NCBI GenBank assembly: GCA_016630955.3
Contig: CM049989.1
Coordinates: 930,001-994,000, forward strand
From: Didymella arachidicola
Taxonomy: Eukaryota; Ascomycota; Dothideomycetes; Pleosporales; Didymellaceae
Direction: 5' to 3'
Length of the DNA stretch: 64,000 nt
Part shown: one piece after another, positions 48,408 to 59,398 of the stretch
Position numbering within the stretch: the stretch's first letter is position 1
Layout: each line of letters begins with the position of its first letter
The notes under the pieces: model-generated
What the model was told of the DNA's origin: nothing
Databases searched by the model: none
The model's input: the letters and a program-made list of their open reading frames with translations, nothing else
Made by a program: the position numbers and the translations under genes

Positions 48408-49852
48408 ATGGACTCTACCGTCAAATATCTGCTCTCACTGGGTGCCATCAGAGACCGTGCCAAGATTGTGGGACAGGCAGCGAAAGATGGAAACCTCAAT
48501 CACTTCGACGTCCATGAAGACAAGCTGGACGATGTTGCGGACTTCGTGACTTCTGTCATCAAGGTCCGTTAAACATGAACACGTTTCGCAACCGTCCCGC
48601 TCACCGATTGACTAGCGTGACTACGGGCCGGATAAGTTCGATACCATCCCACCACACGGACGCTGGCAGCACTTTGAGGTTGGCAATGTGCCCCGAATCG
48701 CTGATCTACTTGAGAACTGGAGAAAGTCTGGCAGCGATGACAAGGAACTCACGAGACGACTCATTGATCTCTTCTTCGTATCAGTTCTCCTCGATGCCGG
48801 TGCTGGTGATCACTGGAAATATGTTGAGCCTGGGACAGAGCGATCGTACGAGCGCAGTGAAGGTATCGCCGTTGCCAGTCTGTACATGTTCCTTGGAGGT
48901 GGATATACCGGCGAGGAGGGCGATATTCCACTTGTAGACGGTACGTACTATCGAGCCCATAGCCTGAGGATCACTGCTGACAACGTTGCAGGGAAGGGAC
49001 TGGCTCAACTGTCCACAGAGACACTAGCCGAAGGCCTACAGGTGACAGACAGCAACCCTATGCTAGGAGTAGAATCGAGAGCAAATCTGCTCAGGGCGCT
49101 AGGCAAATCCCTTCTTGCGCATCCTGACATCTTTGGTGAAAAAGGTCGTCCAGGAAACGCCGTCGGTAAGCATATCACAAGCTTTCATGGATCACACTAA
49201 CCAGATCAAAGATTATCTATTAGGTTCCGCTAGCGATTCCTCAACTCTTGACATCCTCACCTTCTGGGACCTTCTACAGATTCTGCTCATCCCAACCTGG
49301 CCACAAGACCGCACAACGATCAACGGCTCACCCATAGGTGATGCCTGGCCACTCGGTGCGTTGGCAAAGCAAAATGGCGGCTCCCTTGAGGATGGAAACG
49401 TCAAGCCTGAGCTTATTCAGCCCTTCCATAAGTTGACGCAATGGCTCACTTACTCCCTGATGGTTCCATTCCAGCGCATTCTGGGTGTCAAGTGGATCAA
49501 TGCCGAGTCATTAACAGCACTGCCAGAGTACCGCAACGGTGGACTATTCGTCGACATGGGAGTGCTTTCGTTGAAGAAGGCCACCATCGATGCTGGCTTG
49601 AGATCATCCAGGGAAGCTCTTCCCTCTTTCACGGCCGGCGACGACGTCATCGTTGAGTGGCGAGCGATGACATTGGTACTGATTGATAAGCTGTACCCCA
49701 TGATCTTGTCTCGCATGGACGGCGCGCACCTCAGTATGGCGCAACTACTAGAAGCGGGGACATGGAAGTCTGGCAGAGAAACGGCTGCCAAGCTTCGGCC
49801 AAAAACGAAGTCAAGTCCCATCATCATTCAAAGTGACGGAACCGTCTTTTAA
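48408..49852 (+). CDS. URC4: Uracil catabolism protein Urc4 (DUF1688)
   Basis: Urc4 belongs to the URC pathway by which many fungi use uracil as a nitrogen source. Exons 48408-48563, 48616-48940, 48992-49165 and 49224-49852 give 427 residues, the usual DUF1688 length. Family segments include YLLSLGAIRDRAKIV, HFDVHEDKLDDVADFV, DYGPDKFDTIPPHGRWQHF, LFFVSVLLDAGAGDHWKY, RSEGIAVASLYMF and EYRNGGLFVDMGVL. The first donor is GTCCGT rather than GTRNGT; it was chosen because it restores the KRDYGPDK junction. Confidence 0.92.
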
Positions 49853-50485
49853 GTGGCAGATAGGCATGATGTATTCGGTATCAAGGCATAAGAGCACCAT
49901 ATGCCGCAAGAATATACCAGCTGCTTCAGTCTACACTACAATGACATTCGACTATGACAGGCCCTCCAGCACTGATAACGCTAATCCTTCAAGAATTGAT
50001 GCAATCGTTGCCCACCGACAAAACGGTTGAACACTGCATTATACTGATTAAGAACACAGCTTCTTGCCGTAAAAACTCGCTGGTGTCATCCTCCTGTATT
50101 GTCACCCTCCAGTAGCCAGTGTCGTCCACCAACGCATTTCCTCGCTCCGCAGCGTGTAAGGGAAATAGGTACAGCATCGCATCATTCTCGGTGCGGCGTC
50201 GAATGCAGAAAGTCTTGCCACCAGCGCACTGTCCGCAAACGACCTTATTACTGCCTTCAACGGGGACGTTGCACCTCTCTTATCGCCTGTTGCGCATGCA
50301 AGATCTCAAACCCCGCTGGGCGGCGTTGCACCACCCGGCACTGAGCACGTGCTTATCGATCCAAGCCCTGCCGGATGCGTGGAGATCGGTGAAGTTCTTC
50401 TCCTCACTGCCTGACCAGATCTTGATGAGTTCCAAGTGGTCACGTGGGCCGTCGTCCCCACCGTTTAGGTAGGTGTCTCAGTGCG
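49853..50485. other. Intergenic
   Basis: This stretch is downstream of URC4 and of the broken coiled-coil gene. Open frames are short. I see nothing else. Confidence 0.5.
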
Positions 50486-51933
50486 TCACCGGCGGCTCTG
50501 CTGAAGTTCCTCAGCGATCTCGTCGACGTCAAGCTCCAGAGTTCGCTTTTCATACGAGAGTCCAGCGTTTTCAGCTTGGAGCTCGTTGACTGCTCGGTGC
50601 GTGGTCTCGAGATCTCGTGCCTGTTGCCCAGCCACCAGAAGTCCGACGGAGATGGCGACGCCGGCATGAAAGTTGCCCTTCGCCAGCTTCTGGTCCGCGT
50701 CAGTGATCCCACCAACCGTCGTTGTGAGGAATGCATTTGAGCCAACGAGTTCGGACGTAGTGTTGGTCAGCGATCTGTTGGCGTCGACGAGCAACGAGAT
50801 TGTGGCTATCGTCATGTCATCTCGTCGGTTTCGAGCCTTATACACATCGACAAACTGCATGTAAGCTGGGGCAGTCTGAAGCTCCTGCTCACTAGACTTG
50901 GTGAGCGCATGAGCGGAGTGAGCCTTGTTCGTCTCGGTAAGTCGCTCAATCTTTTTCACCAGGGCCTCGAGCTTTCCTAGCATCTGCGCGTCCCGGCTTT
51001 TCATATCCTCACCTAGCGGCTTAAGGTTCTTCTCTAGCACACGAAGTACACTAAGACTCTGCTCGTCCCGCTTCTTCATGTCCTCACCGAGCATCTCAAA
51101 CCTGGTAGCTTGCTCACTGCACTTCTTGTGTGTCTCCTCGACGATATTTTTGTGTGTTCCTCGACGGTCTTCTTGGTGTCACCCGCTAAGACAACGAGAT
51201 CACTCCACTCATCTTTCGACGGCCCCTTGTCTTTTGCCATCTCTGCAATTTGGGCGGTGAGCTTGACCATTTGGGTCAAGAGAACATCGCGTGACTTTTA
51301 AAGTAACTCTGTTTCCTGTTTGAGAGTCTGAAAGTCTTGTCGAGCAGTTTCGCAATGCAATTGCGCTAGACCTCGCTGTCGCCGGGCATTCAGACATGAT
51401 GCTTTCCAAAAGAAGCTTTGGCTCTGGGCATCGATCTTCGCACAGATCTGGTCTATGTGCTCCGAATGCTGTACTCCAGTTGACTCGCTGGCGTGTTGTA
51501 GCTGTGCAGTGAGGTGCGTTTCCAATTCTGCAGTTTGATTGGACAGGGTGGACTCGGTGTTTGTGCTCCAAGCTGAAAACTGCTCGTAGAACTCGGTTGT
51601 ATGCTTGTTGATCTCTCTTTGATCTCGCTGATGCTCGCATCCACCGTCTCAGCTACGCGGATCTTGATCTTGTCGGTATGCGTTAACATGGTCTCGTTGG
51701 TGTGGCTACAGGTCAATGCGGCTGAGCAGCTTCGTTCTGTGTTCGTCTGTCTTATTGAATCGATGTTGGGACTTCTCGTTGATGTGTTCCAGCACACCGA
51801 AGTTGTGGCCACGCATGTTTTCCTCGATCTCCGCTGTTTGGGCGCCGAGCTGCTTCCTGCTTTGGTCGAGCAGATCAGACTTTAGTCTCTGCATGTTGGC
51901 TAGGGCGAGAAACGCTTTAGTGTCCGATGCCAT
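50486..51933 (-). pseudogene. Coiled-coil protein gene broken by about three frameshifts and a stop
   Basis: The ATG at 51933 begins MASDTKAFLALANMQRLKSD and the frame ends near 51706. Coding-like sequence continues in a second frame (SHTNETMLTHTDKIKIRVAE), then a third from about 51608 (KHTTEFYEQFSAWSTNTEST). That frame meets a TAA near 51298 after KQETELL and goes on (SRDVLLTQMVKLTAQIAEMA). A further shift near 51150 leads to HKKCSEQATRFEMLGEDMKK and then 200 open codons to a TAG at 50486. Each join is a one- or two-base change, with no intron signals. The reading is nearly all heptad-like coiled coil, with LGEDMKxRD repeated, and a more hydrophobic stretch (GVAISVGLLVAG) near the C-terminus. 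I recognise no family. Confidence 0.62.
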
Positions 51934-52727
51934 CGCTATAGTGGAGGTTCAGACGGCACATGCCTGGTGGCTGGAAGTTTTCAAAGGGCGGTATCCTCAG
52001 TTTCTAACGAGTGTAGATCGTTTGCGTGGCTGCTGGAACGGCGTTTGTGGTGAAGTGTGAGGTGGCTCATCGCTCCTTCTCTAATATCGTGCCCAAACAT
52101 CTCGTCGGCAACCCCAAACCATGCTCGCAGGCAGTCATGGCAGCTGTCGATTTAGTTCGTAGGCAAGATGCAGAATCTCCAGTCAGCTTGGCGGCACAGC
52201 ATTGAGGAAGAGGACATGTACGAGTATGCATATCATCCCATGCTGAGGCTAACCTCAACAATGAGACAGCAGAAGACGAATAAGACAATGATCCATCGAA
52301 TAAGGAGAGCACAAGCCAACATAACCAGTCCACCGAGCTTGGTCGGCCGACGCCATGGGTGCATGCTTTCTCATCGGGTCGGTCCTGTATGAAAACTTTG
52401 GTCGTGACTGCAGACAGAACTCTGGCCTTTGTAGTTCGCTCGAGGTTCCGCTCAGTCGGCGAACAGTCATCCCGGAACATACTCTGAGCAACTCCTCGAC
52501 AAGCTCGGCCGCTCACAACCAGCCACCGGCTTGTTCACTACGACAAATGGTGGAAGATTACATCACGGCTGCCAACATCCATTGACCGCGACCACTTCGC
52601 AGGCCTTCAACTCTGGTCGTATTCGTCTCAATCGCAGGTCCTGCCACTGCATTACTATAGGCTTTCGGCAGCCTAGCCATCTTTGCGTGCTGGTGGACGG
52701 TAGAAAGTTACAACGGATCAGCCCTCG
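51934..52727. other. Intergenic, no convincing gene
   Basis: The stretch is upstream of the broken coiled-coil gene and downstream of the regulator gene. A minus-strand open frame at 52067-52516 is Cys- and Leu-containing but has no family feature. No repeat was seen. Confidence 0.45.
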
Positions 52728-54743
52728 TCATACCGAGAGCCCGTCCTCAAGCTGATCTATGCACTTCATAGCAACCCTGCCCAGATGCCATTGCTGCCGC
52801 CGTCCAAATACCTTCCTCGCCCAGGTTAAAGCTGCCTGGGTATCACCATCTTGTACGCCCACGACCTGCATAGATCCTATAATCCCGTCGCGAACCAGTT
52901 GCCATGCGATCATAAAAGCTTTGTATGCATACAAGACCACCCAAGGTGCCTCTGTGTCAGGCAACACTGTTGCGTCGAGATACCGTAGGAACCAATCAAC
53001 GTGTGGTTGGACCAGATTTGCGATGCGCGACTCGCATAAAAACTCGCACGACGGTGCATGCTCGGTCAAATGGTCCATAACCGCATCCACGCTGCCTTGA
53101 ATGATACCGCCAGTATGCGTTGGTGACCACATCTGTAGCTCGATCATAGCTGTTTCCCACGCGATTTCTCCAAGAGAAGCCAAAGTAGGATCCGAATTAT
53201 CTCCGTGCGGTCGAGTGAAGGGCTCTAATGCAACAAGGGAAGTCCTGAGTGGTTCTACTCTCTCGATGCTGAGGATTCCGGTTATTGTTGACCAACCTGA
53301 TATTTCCCGCGCGCTTGAAATCAGAAATTGAGTGATATTGATCGTCCCGTATGGATCGAATTGTGGCAATGTACAGAGATCCGCATTTGAGGATAGGAAC
53401 CGTCGAACGACCTCTGGATATTGTACTACAGTGCCAGAATGACGCAGAAGTAGTTGCTTATGCGCCCATTCTCCGGAGCTCTGTGCTGTCCAGTGGTCCT
53501 GCGGGCATGGTAAATCGTGTTTGATCTCCAAGTGTGATAGTGACCGTGGGACAGAGAGGAGCTGATACCACAGCGCATCGATCTGGTGCACAGCAAAGCA
53601 AGTTCGCTTGTGCGCCTCAAGCTTTATGAACTGATGCCACAGTGAATCTAGATCGGTTGTTGTCGCTTCCTCGGAAGTTGCGGGCTGCATCATGCCGCCT
53701 GCTCGCGCAAGGGAAATGATCTTGAAGTGGGTCTCCAGTCCATACGCTGACGCGTCTCCGCAGAGGTACATCATAGTATACAATTGCAACAGCAAGTACG
53801 CTTGTACGACCGTTATGTTCTGAGAGACGTCTGACTCTTCTTCTTCATTGTTCGCCTTGAGAAGCGCTCGGGCATGATGGAAACATCGGATCGACAGTGC
53901 TACGCCAGAGCCGACTTGGTCTCCACTCTCTGGATCTTCACCATACTGGTATCCAAGACATAACATGCCTAGGAGCAGACGATTGTCCGCTTGATCTGCA
54001 CGGAAGGTCGGCCGATGTATGAATGGCAAGAACGATGACAGATGGTGGAAAAACAATTCAGTGCCCCGAGCAATTTGTCTCGTCGAGACGGTCCAATTTT
54101 CCTGCACCTGCGGTGACTCGACAGAAAACCATCTAGTAGGGCTGGATTGGCTGAGAGGATCGCAGTTCGTGCTTCGTTGAGACAGCTGGTCTGGCGCAGC
54201 ATCAATCCGCATAGACATTCCGAGTCCTCCTGTCCCTTGTACATTATATTCCATGGTCGCTGGTTCCGTGGTTCCTATAGAGAATGCTGCTGATCCACTG
54301 TTGGACACTGAACTTCTGCTTCCACGATCCTGCGGAATCAGAACGGGTAACGCGTGGTCATATTGCACAGAAGTCAGCCAGGTTCCATTTACGTCAAGCC
54401 CGTCCTGCTCTTCCGAGGTGACACCATGCAGATCACTTTGCATATGAGTTGGCGAGGAGGAAGACGCCCTGTCAGTCTGCAACACTTGTCGCTTTCTTGG
54501 TCGATTGGCCTGGTGCTCAGGGTGCTTCCTCTTGACATGCCGCTGCCGTAGGTCTGATCTCGAGAAGGTTGCGGCGCAGAGTTCGCAGGTCAAAGAGGTT
54601 TCGTTTTGCGAGCGTGTGTGAAGGGCAGCATGGCGCTTCAGGTTCTCATGTCGAGTGAAGCGGCTTTGGCAGATCTGACATTGGAATGGCTGGAAGGATG
54701 GTCGTCGTTCTGGAAGTTCAGGTGTCACAGCGACAGAGGTCAT
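52728..54743 (-). CDS. C2H2 zinc-finger transcription factor with fungal_trans domain
   Basis: This is a single-exon gene of 671 residues. Two C2H2 fingers lie at about residues 22-75: CQICQSRFTRHENLKRHAALH and CELCAATFSRSDLRQRHVKRKH. A basic patch (RPRKRQ) and a Ser-rich linker follow. The fungal_trans (middle-homology) domain fills the C-terminal two thirds, with FFHHLSSFLPFIHRPTF near residue 230, LCLGYQYGEDPES and HKRTCFAVHQIDALW. The architecture is that of pathway regulators in the C2H2/fungal_trans group. It is the first gene of the run 52.7-63.6 kb and is the obvious candidate to bind the palindromes at 57364 and 60077; that link is inference. Confidence 0.93.
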   Translation of the reverse strand: MTSVAVTPELPERRPSFQPFQCQICQSRFTRHENLKRHAALHTRSQNETSLTCELCAATFSRSDLRQRHVKRKHPEHQANRPRKRQVLQTDRASSSSPTHMQSDLHGVTSEEQDGLDVNGTWLTSVQYDHALPVLIPQDRGSRSSVSNSGSAAFSIGTTEPATMEYNVQGTGGLGMSMRIDAAPDQLSQRSTNCDPLSQSSPTRWFSVESPQVQENWTVSTRQIARGTELFFHHLSSFLPFIHRPTFRADQADNRLLLGMLCLGYQYGEDPESGDQVGSGVALSIRCFHHARALLKANNEEEESDVSQNITVVQAYLLLQLYTMMYLCGDASAYGLETHFKIISLARAGGMMQPATSEEATTTDLDSLWHQFIKLEAHKRTCFAVHQIDALWYQLLSVPRSLSHLEIKHDLPCPQDHWTAQSSGEWAHKQLLLRHSGTVVQYPEVVRRFLSSNADLCTLPQFDPYGTINITQFLISSAREISGWSTITGILSIERVEPLRTSLVALEPFTRPHGDNSDPTLASLGEIAWETAMIELQMWSPTHTGGIIQGSVDAVMDHLTEHAPSCEFLCESRIANLVQPHVDWFLRYLDATVLPDTEAPWVVLYAYKAFMIAWQLVRDGIIGSMQVVGVQDGDTQAALTWARKVFGRRQQWHLGRVAMKCIDQLEDGLSV

Positions 54744-55451
54744 GGTGGTTTTGAGTGTGAAATGGGTCGATGGCAGAGCGAAGCATCATGTCCATCTGCA
54801 TCAAGCAGTACGGGACAAGGCTCCCGGTCCATCCTTCCCCGCAATCCCTGGGCAGATAGTCGCGCTTATCTTCCGCTAACGAGCAGGCTGGGATACTGGC
54901 ACTTGCCAGTTGATAGCCATCTCAGCTTATCTTAGCTGAATCAGGTTCAGCTTATTCGTAACGCCACAATTGGTCGTTAGCATCACGATCCCCACATTTC
55001 TGTCGTCGTTCGCAGGCGTATCATGACAAACAATTGGGTGTCACCGCGACGGCTTGAAGGAAAGAGACTTTGTGATCGGGAGGAAACGCCCAGCGACATC
55101 GGCCCGACCAGCATGCGAACATGACTCAACACTACATCCAAACCATGGACACTGCCCAACATTCGGTACACGACCTCGGGAGCCTACGAGCAGCCACCTG
55201 GTGACCTGGCAAGATGCACGACCGACGCAGGTGGTTATCAGCCCTCTAAGCTTCAACGAAGCAGATTTGTAGAGAGCAGAGAACACAGACCAACTTCAAA
55301 AATATTGGAGGGAGCTAGTAGCTAATGAGAACGAAATACTCAAGGACGCCAAGTGGCTGCTCGGAAGCGCCTGAGTGCAGCACATGCGCGTACACCCGCG
55401 GTCTCATCTCAACGTTGATCTATCTACATTACTCTGCAATGTCTGCGTCGC
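54744..55451. promoter_or_regulatory. Upstream region of the regulator gene
   Basis: This 708-bp interval lies between the transporter 3' end and the regulator ATG, both on the minus strand. It does not contain the GGAGGAGCTCCTCC palindrome found elsewhere in the cluster. No gene was seen. Confidence 0.45.
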
Positions 55452-57068
55452 TCAATACATCTCATACCGCCAATTGAGGCGGACCATCTCTTCAGTCACA
55501 CCACCGCGAATCACCTTTGCTATCTCTTCTGGATCACCTGAGTCCAGGCGCTTGTTCTCGCGTCGAACTAGCCATCCGTAGAAGGTGATAGTGGCGGCGA
55601 ACATGAAAGCGCAGCCCATTAAAGTACCGAACGCCGCATAGAACTGTGGTGGTGCGTAGTACAGGTAAGAAGCCCAGATGTTGGATGTCCCGCCGATAGC
55701 GTTCACTAGGGCACTAGCCGCTGCACGTTTGGCTGTCGGTCGGGCCAAATGTAGATTGATCGTCTTGTACAGGACGAGCTGGGGCCCGACGGAGGCGAAA
55801 GGAAGGATCATCATCGAGAAGTACCTTGCACCAACATTCAATGTCGCCATTGGGATTACGTACATCCCACATGCAAGCGAGATGCATGCAATGATGATGG
55901 GGTATGCCGTATTCCTGCGGTCGGAGTACCACATGAGCCAGTAGTACACGATGCCCGCAAGAATGTATGGGGGAGCCGTGAGCAAGAGGCTGATATTGCC
56001 TTTGTAGCCGAGCGAGGCAACGAGGGTAGGGAAGTAGTTGGCGATGGACCCCTGTGCTTGAGAGAGAAGATTGCAGAAGATGAGGAGCAGAAGCTTGGGG
56101 TCTGTGATGGCCATCTTGAAGCCTTTTAGCGTCTCGTTCTCTGTCTTGCCCTCCGCTGCACCGGACTCGGACTCGATACGCCAGACTGCAAGATCGCGCT
56201 GAATCGGAGACAGAATCTTGCTATTATGCGGGAACTCGGGCATCAGAAAAGCGCAGACTGCACCAATGCCGACCGTGGCAGAGCCTTCGATAATGACTGT
56301 CAGTGTGTCAGTAACCTTCGAAGACATCAGGGGGCGCAGCTGAAAACCCACACAACCATTGCCATGCACGAATACCGTGCTTTCCGTCAAGTTCGAAAAC
56401 ACCAGCAGCGAAAAGACCACCAAAGGCGTTGCCGAACTGTTGCGCGATGTACAACGCGGCGATGCGCTTTCCAAGCTCGGTCTTGTTGTACCACGCTGAG
56501 AGGTAATACATAGCGCCCGGGAAAAACCTAGTAGGGGTTGATATCAGCAAACTTCGCCGAATGCCTCCAAGCTCACTTACACCGCTTCTGCGGCGCCCAG
56601 AACAGCGCGTACAGCCAACAGCTGACCGTAGCTCTTCACCGCAGCCGTGGCAGCCGAGATTGTACCCCAGATGACTACAGCCACGCAGATATAAAGACCA
56701 GGTCGGGGTATTCTCGCGATCAAGAGGTTCGATGGAATCTGGAATGGAAGGTAGCCAACAAAGAGGATCGAGATCGCCGTTGCGAACTGTTGGGTGGTGA
56801 TGTTAAGATCCTCCATGATACCTTGCAACTTGGCCGAGGCCAAGTTCTGGCGGTCGATGTAGTTCAAGATGTAGAGGATGCCGATGATCGGAAGGATGAT
56901 GAGATCGATCTTGCGGACCAGCTTCTTGTTGAGAGTTGCGAGTTCCTCCTTGCTGAGGTTGCGGAGGGACTCTGGCATGCGCTCGACGCGCTCATTGTCA
57001 ACAGTGCCAAACTCGACGTCGGTACCAACAGTTCCCACGAGCTCCAATTTCTTCATTTCGGATGCCAT
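55452..57068 (-). CDS. MFS transporter, DAL5/anion:cation symporter type
   Basis: Exons 57068-56581, 56527-56352 and 56296-55452 give 502 residues with about 12 hydrophobic segments. The N-terminal pattern KKLVRKIDLIILPIIGILYI, LNYIDRQNLASAKLQGI, the amphipathic loop with FVGYLPFQIPSNLLI, and AAEAVFFPGAMYYLSAWY are typical of the Dal5/Tna1 family, which takes up organic acids, vitamins and related compounds. The second half has an ANYFPTLVASLGY segment and ends VRLNWRYEMY. The substrate cannot be read from sequence. It is divergent from the HpcH/HpaI aldolase; the shared promoter holds a 14-bp palindrome. Confidence 0.93.
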
Positions 57069-57690
57069 CGTGGTATGACTCAGCGGTCCAACGATGTTGA
57101 AGTAAAACAATCTGTGGTTGCAGCTCACAATGATGTTGGCAACGAATGATCAACGCCTCATAATCAGTTGTCATGATTTATAGCAAGTCCGCCAAAGTAT
57201 GCGTTCACACACCTGTGATAAGACTGAGAGGAGCACCCCAGCTGATATCGAATCCCCAAACTATTGGGCACTAGTTTCCGGAGGCTTATCTCACGCGAGG
57301 ATAAAACCTGGGGTACAGCGCGCATGACTCGTGGTACCTGCATAGAACTAGCCAAGCTGTTGGGAGGAGCTCCTCCTTTGTTCCCCCGGCGGGGCAGCGC
57401 TCGCCTTGCCGCATAATCGGCGCCGAGTGTACAGCCGGGTGCTCCTCACACTCCTCACAGCATGCAGGTCGAAATGATCAATGCTGTTGACGCAACGGCA
57501 GAGCAGCCAGACGCTGGTGTGCTGCACTACTTAGACGGATGGAATGCCTAGAGGTTAAGTCAATCATCTGCAATCTCCTCTTCCCTCATCCAACAGTATC
57601 GCTGGTATTCAATACCATCCTCAGTGAGCTCCATTGGTTCCTCAATCGTTCTCATAATTTGCAATCGACATCTGCCGACTACACGACACC
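57069..57690. promoter_or_regulatory. Divergent promoter between the MFS transporter and the aldolase
   Basis: The 622-bp interval serves both genes. A perfect 14-bp palindrome lies near its middle (57364-57377), about 300 bp from each start codon. A short tract CACTCCTC...GCATGC near 57449 resembles one at about 60101 in the other divergent promoter of the cluster. Confidence 0.65.
57364..57377. promoter_or_regulatory. Palindrome GGAGGAGCTCCTCC, candidate regulator site
   Basis: A perfect 14-bp inverted repeat. The same sequence, extended to 16 bp, is present at 60077-60092. Both lie about mid-way in divergent intergenic regions of the same gene run. Confidence 0.6.
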
Positions 57691-58506
57691 ATGGCCTTTC
57701 CTACAGCGCAGACAACGACGATCCAAAATCCTCGATTGAGGCTATTGAACAAGATCCGATCTGGGGAATTCCCATTGATGACTTTTGTTGCCATACCTTC
57801 TGTTCGTCAAGCACAGATAGTCGCGCTGACGGGTCTTGACGGTATCATAATCGACTGCGAACATGGACACATTGGCGACGATGCTATGCACAACTCCGTA
57901 GCTGCCATCTCCGCGCTCGGAGTATCACCCGTCATTCGAGTTCGAGGACCAACACACGACATCCTGAAGCGCGCTTTGGATACTGGAGCTCATGGGATTA
58001 TGGTGCCTCAGATCAACAATGCAGAAGAAGCCGCCCAGGTCGTCGCCTCTTCAAAATTTCCGCCACAAGGTATCCGCGGCCAAGGCTCTGCGTTTCCAGC
58101 GATCGGCCATGGTCTTACGACTCCTGAGTATATGAAGTCAGCTGATCAGACGATCATCACCATGATTCAGATAGAAACACGAGCAGGGGTTGAGAATGTG
58201 GACGCTATCGCTGCAGTACCTGGCGTCGATCTTATCTTCATTGGTCCGAACGACCTCGCACAATCACTTCTTGGGTACACACCTGCACGAGGTGATGAGC
58301 CAGAGTTTGTTCAAGCGGTCGACAAGATCATTTCTGCTGCCCGCAAGAATGGGAAGTGGTCCGGAAGGATGGTCAACAACGGCATAGCAGCAAAGGAGGC
58401 AAGGGAAAGATACGACACTGTTGCTATCACTGGCGATACTAAGGCTATTCAGAATTGGTACATGGCCGAATTTGAAATCGCCCGATCTGGTGTAACTCAA
58501 TCATAG
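57691..58506 (+). CDS. HpcH/HpaI-type class II aldolase
   Basis: Enzymes of this family cleave or form 2-keto-3-deoxy acids or related compounds by a divalent-metal mechanism. It is one exon of 271 residues beginning MAFPTAQTTTIQNPRLRLLN. Landmarks are GLDGIIIDCEHGHIGDDAM, PVIRVRGPTHDILKRALD, GAHGIMVPQINNAEEA, the metal-ligand glutamate in MIQIETRAGVENVDAI and the aspartate in FIGPNDLAQSL. There is no targeting signal. It shares its promoter with the MFS transporter, which suggests that an imported compound or its breakdown product is the substrate; the substrate itself is unknown. Confidence 0.93.
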   Translation: MAFPTAQTTTIQNPRLRLLNKIRSGEFPLMTFVAIPSVRQAQIVALTGLDGIIIDCEHGHIGDDAMHNSVAAISALGVSPVIRVRGPTHDILKRALDTGAHGIMVPQINNAEEAAQVVASSKFPPQGIRGQGSAFPAIGHGLTTPEYMKSADQTIITMIQIETRAGVENVDAIAAVPGVDLIFIGPNDLAQSLLGYTPARGDEPEFVQAVDKIISAARKNGKWSGRMVNNGIAAKEARERYDTVAITGDTKAIQNWYMAEFEIARSGVTQS

Positions 58507-59398
58507 ATTGATGCATTGAGGTGGTACTTTAAGCCGTTGGGGAGCATGTAAAACCCGTAGTCAAATGAGTACGAGCAACAGCAATACATATGTGTATCTA
58601 ACAGCTCTTTTCTGCACAATTTAGACCAGACGATACATGCACGTCGATGGTTTTTATTGCCTAGATTGAAGGTGTTGCATATACATATGTATTGCTGTTG
58701 CTCGTACTCATCTAAACACAACAATCGATAAGAGCTGTTCTTACTCTTCCCCGTGTTCATTGACAAGTTACTGTCAGGAATACGTCTATGCATATAGCTC
58801 AGTGTTGCGGGTCACGCTCGAAGACCCTGGACTACTTGTAAACGGTATGCTGAAGGATCCAGCGCGAATGTGGAAGAGTCAGCATAACTATTTTTTCACG
58901 TCTCAGTAGGTTCAATAAAGTCTTCAGTAAGTTGATAAGGGTCACAATACTTTGGCGGTGTAGTATGGTGGAGATCGTGAGCCGTAAGCTTCCTGCGGTC
59001 TCAGATTCTAGCTTGCAGCGGAGACCACGCTCGGGACGGCAAACCTATCGGCTACAGCTCCTTTGAGTGACTACCATAGGATCGATTGTAAAGATAAAGA
59101 GAAGTTGGATTAGTACTAGGGCCAATAGGCTGTAACATGTCTCACTGTGGCCTTCACATCATCTTTACACCACTCTGTACGCTGTAAGCATACAGGTACA
59201 CCGTATTGCTCGGTCTGACAAGCCAAGAGCGATAACGTAAAGCCTTACTAGCTTCATTGTAATTGTGTACTCTATTTAGACTTGAGCACCTCTCAATGTT
59301 GCGCATGAGGAATATTCACACCCCAAGACTAGTGGCTTTCTGTATTTAAGCACGCTCAATGTTGATGTTGCTGTTCTCATACTCAGCGCCTAACGGAT
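58507..59398. other. Gene-free A/T-rich interval downstream of the aldolase
   Basis: Apart from the foldback element at 58565-58711, about 0.7 kb of A/T-rich sequence separates the 3' ends of the aldolase and Rid genes. Its composition differs from the surroundings, as for old mobile-element sequence, but I see no coding remnant. Confidence 0.5.
58565..58711. mobile_element. MITE-like foldback element with about 30-bp terminal inverted repeats
   Basis: The left arm starts ATGAGTACGAGCAACAGCAA at 58565 and continues ATACATATGTGTAT to 58597. The right arm, 58681-58711, is its reverse complement apart from two extra bases in the left arm. The whole is 147 bp with about 83 bp between the arms and no coding capacity. 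Size and structure suit a miniature inverted-repeat transposable element. A clear target-site duplication is not visible, so a mere hairpin-forming inverted repeat, for example near the aldolase 3' end, is possible. Confidence 0.65.

Noticed and set aside
52067..52516. 149-codon minus-strand frame
   Set aside because: It shows no domain or conserved-looking segment and has an opposing open frame of similar quality.
57240..57262. A tRNA T-loop-like string on the minus strand (GGGGATTCGATATC)
   Set aside because: No matching acceptor or anticodon arm is present around it.
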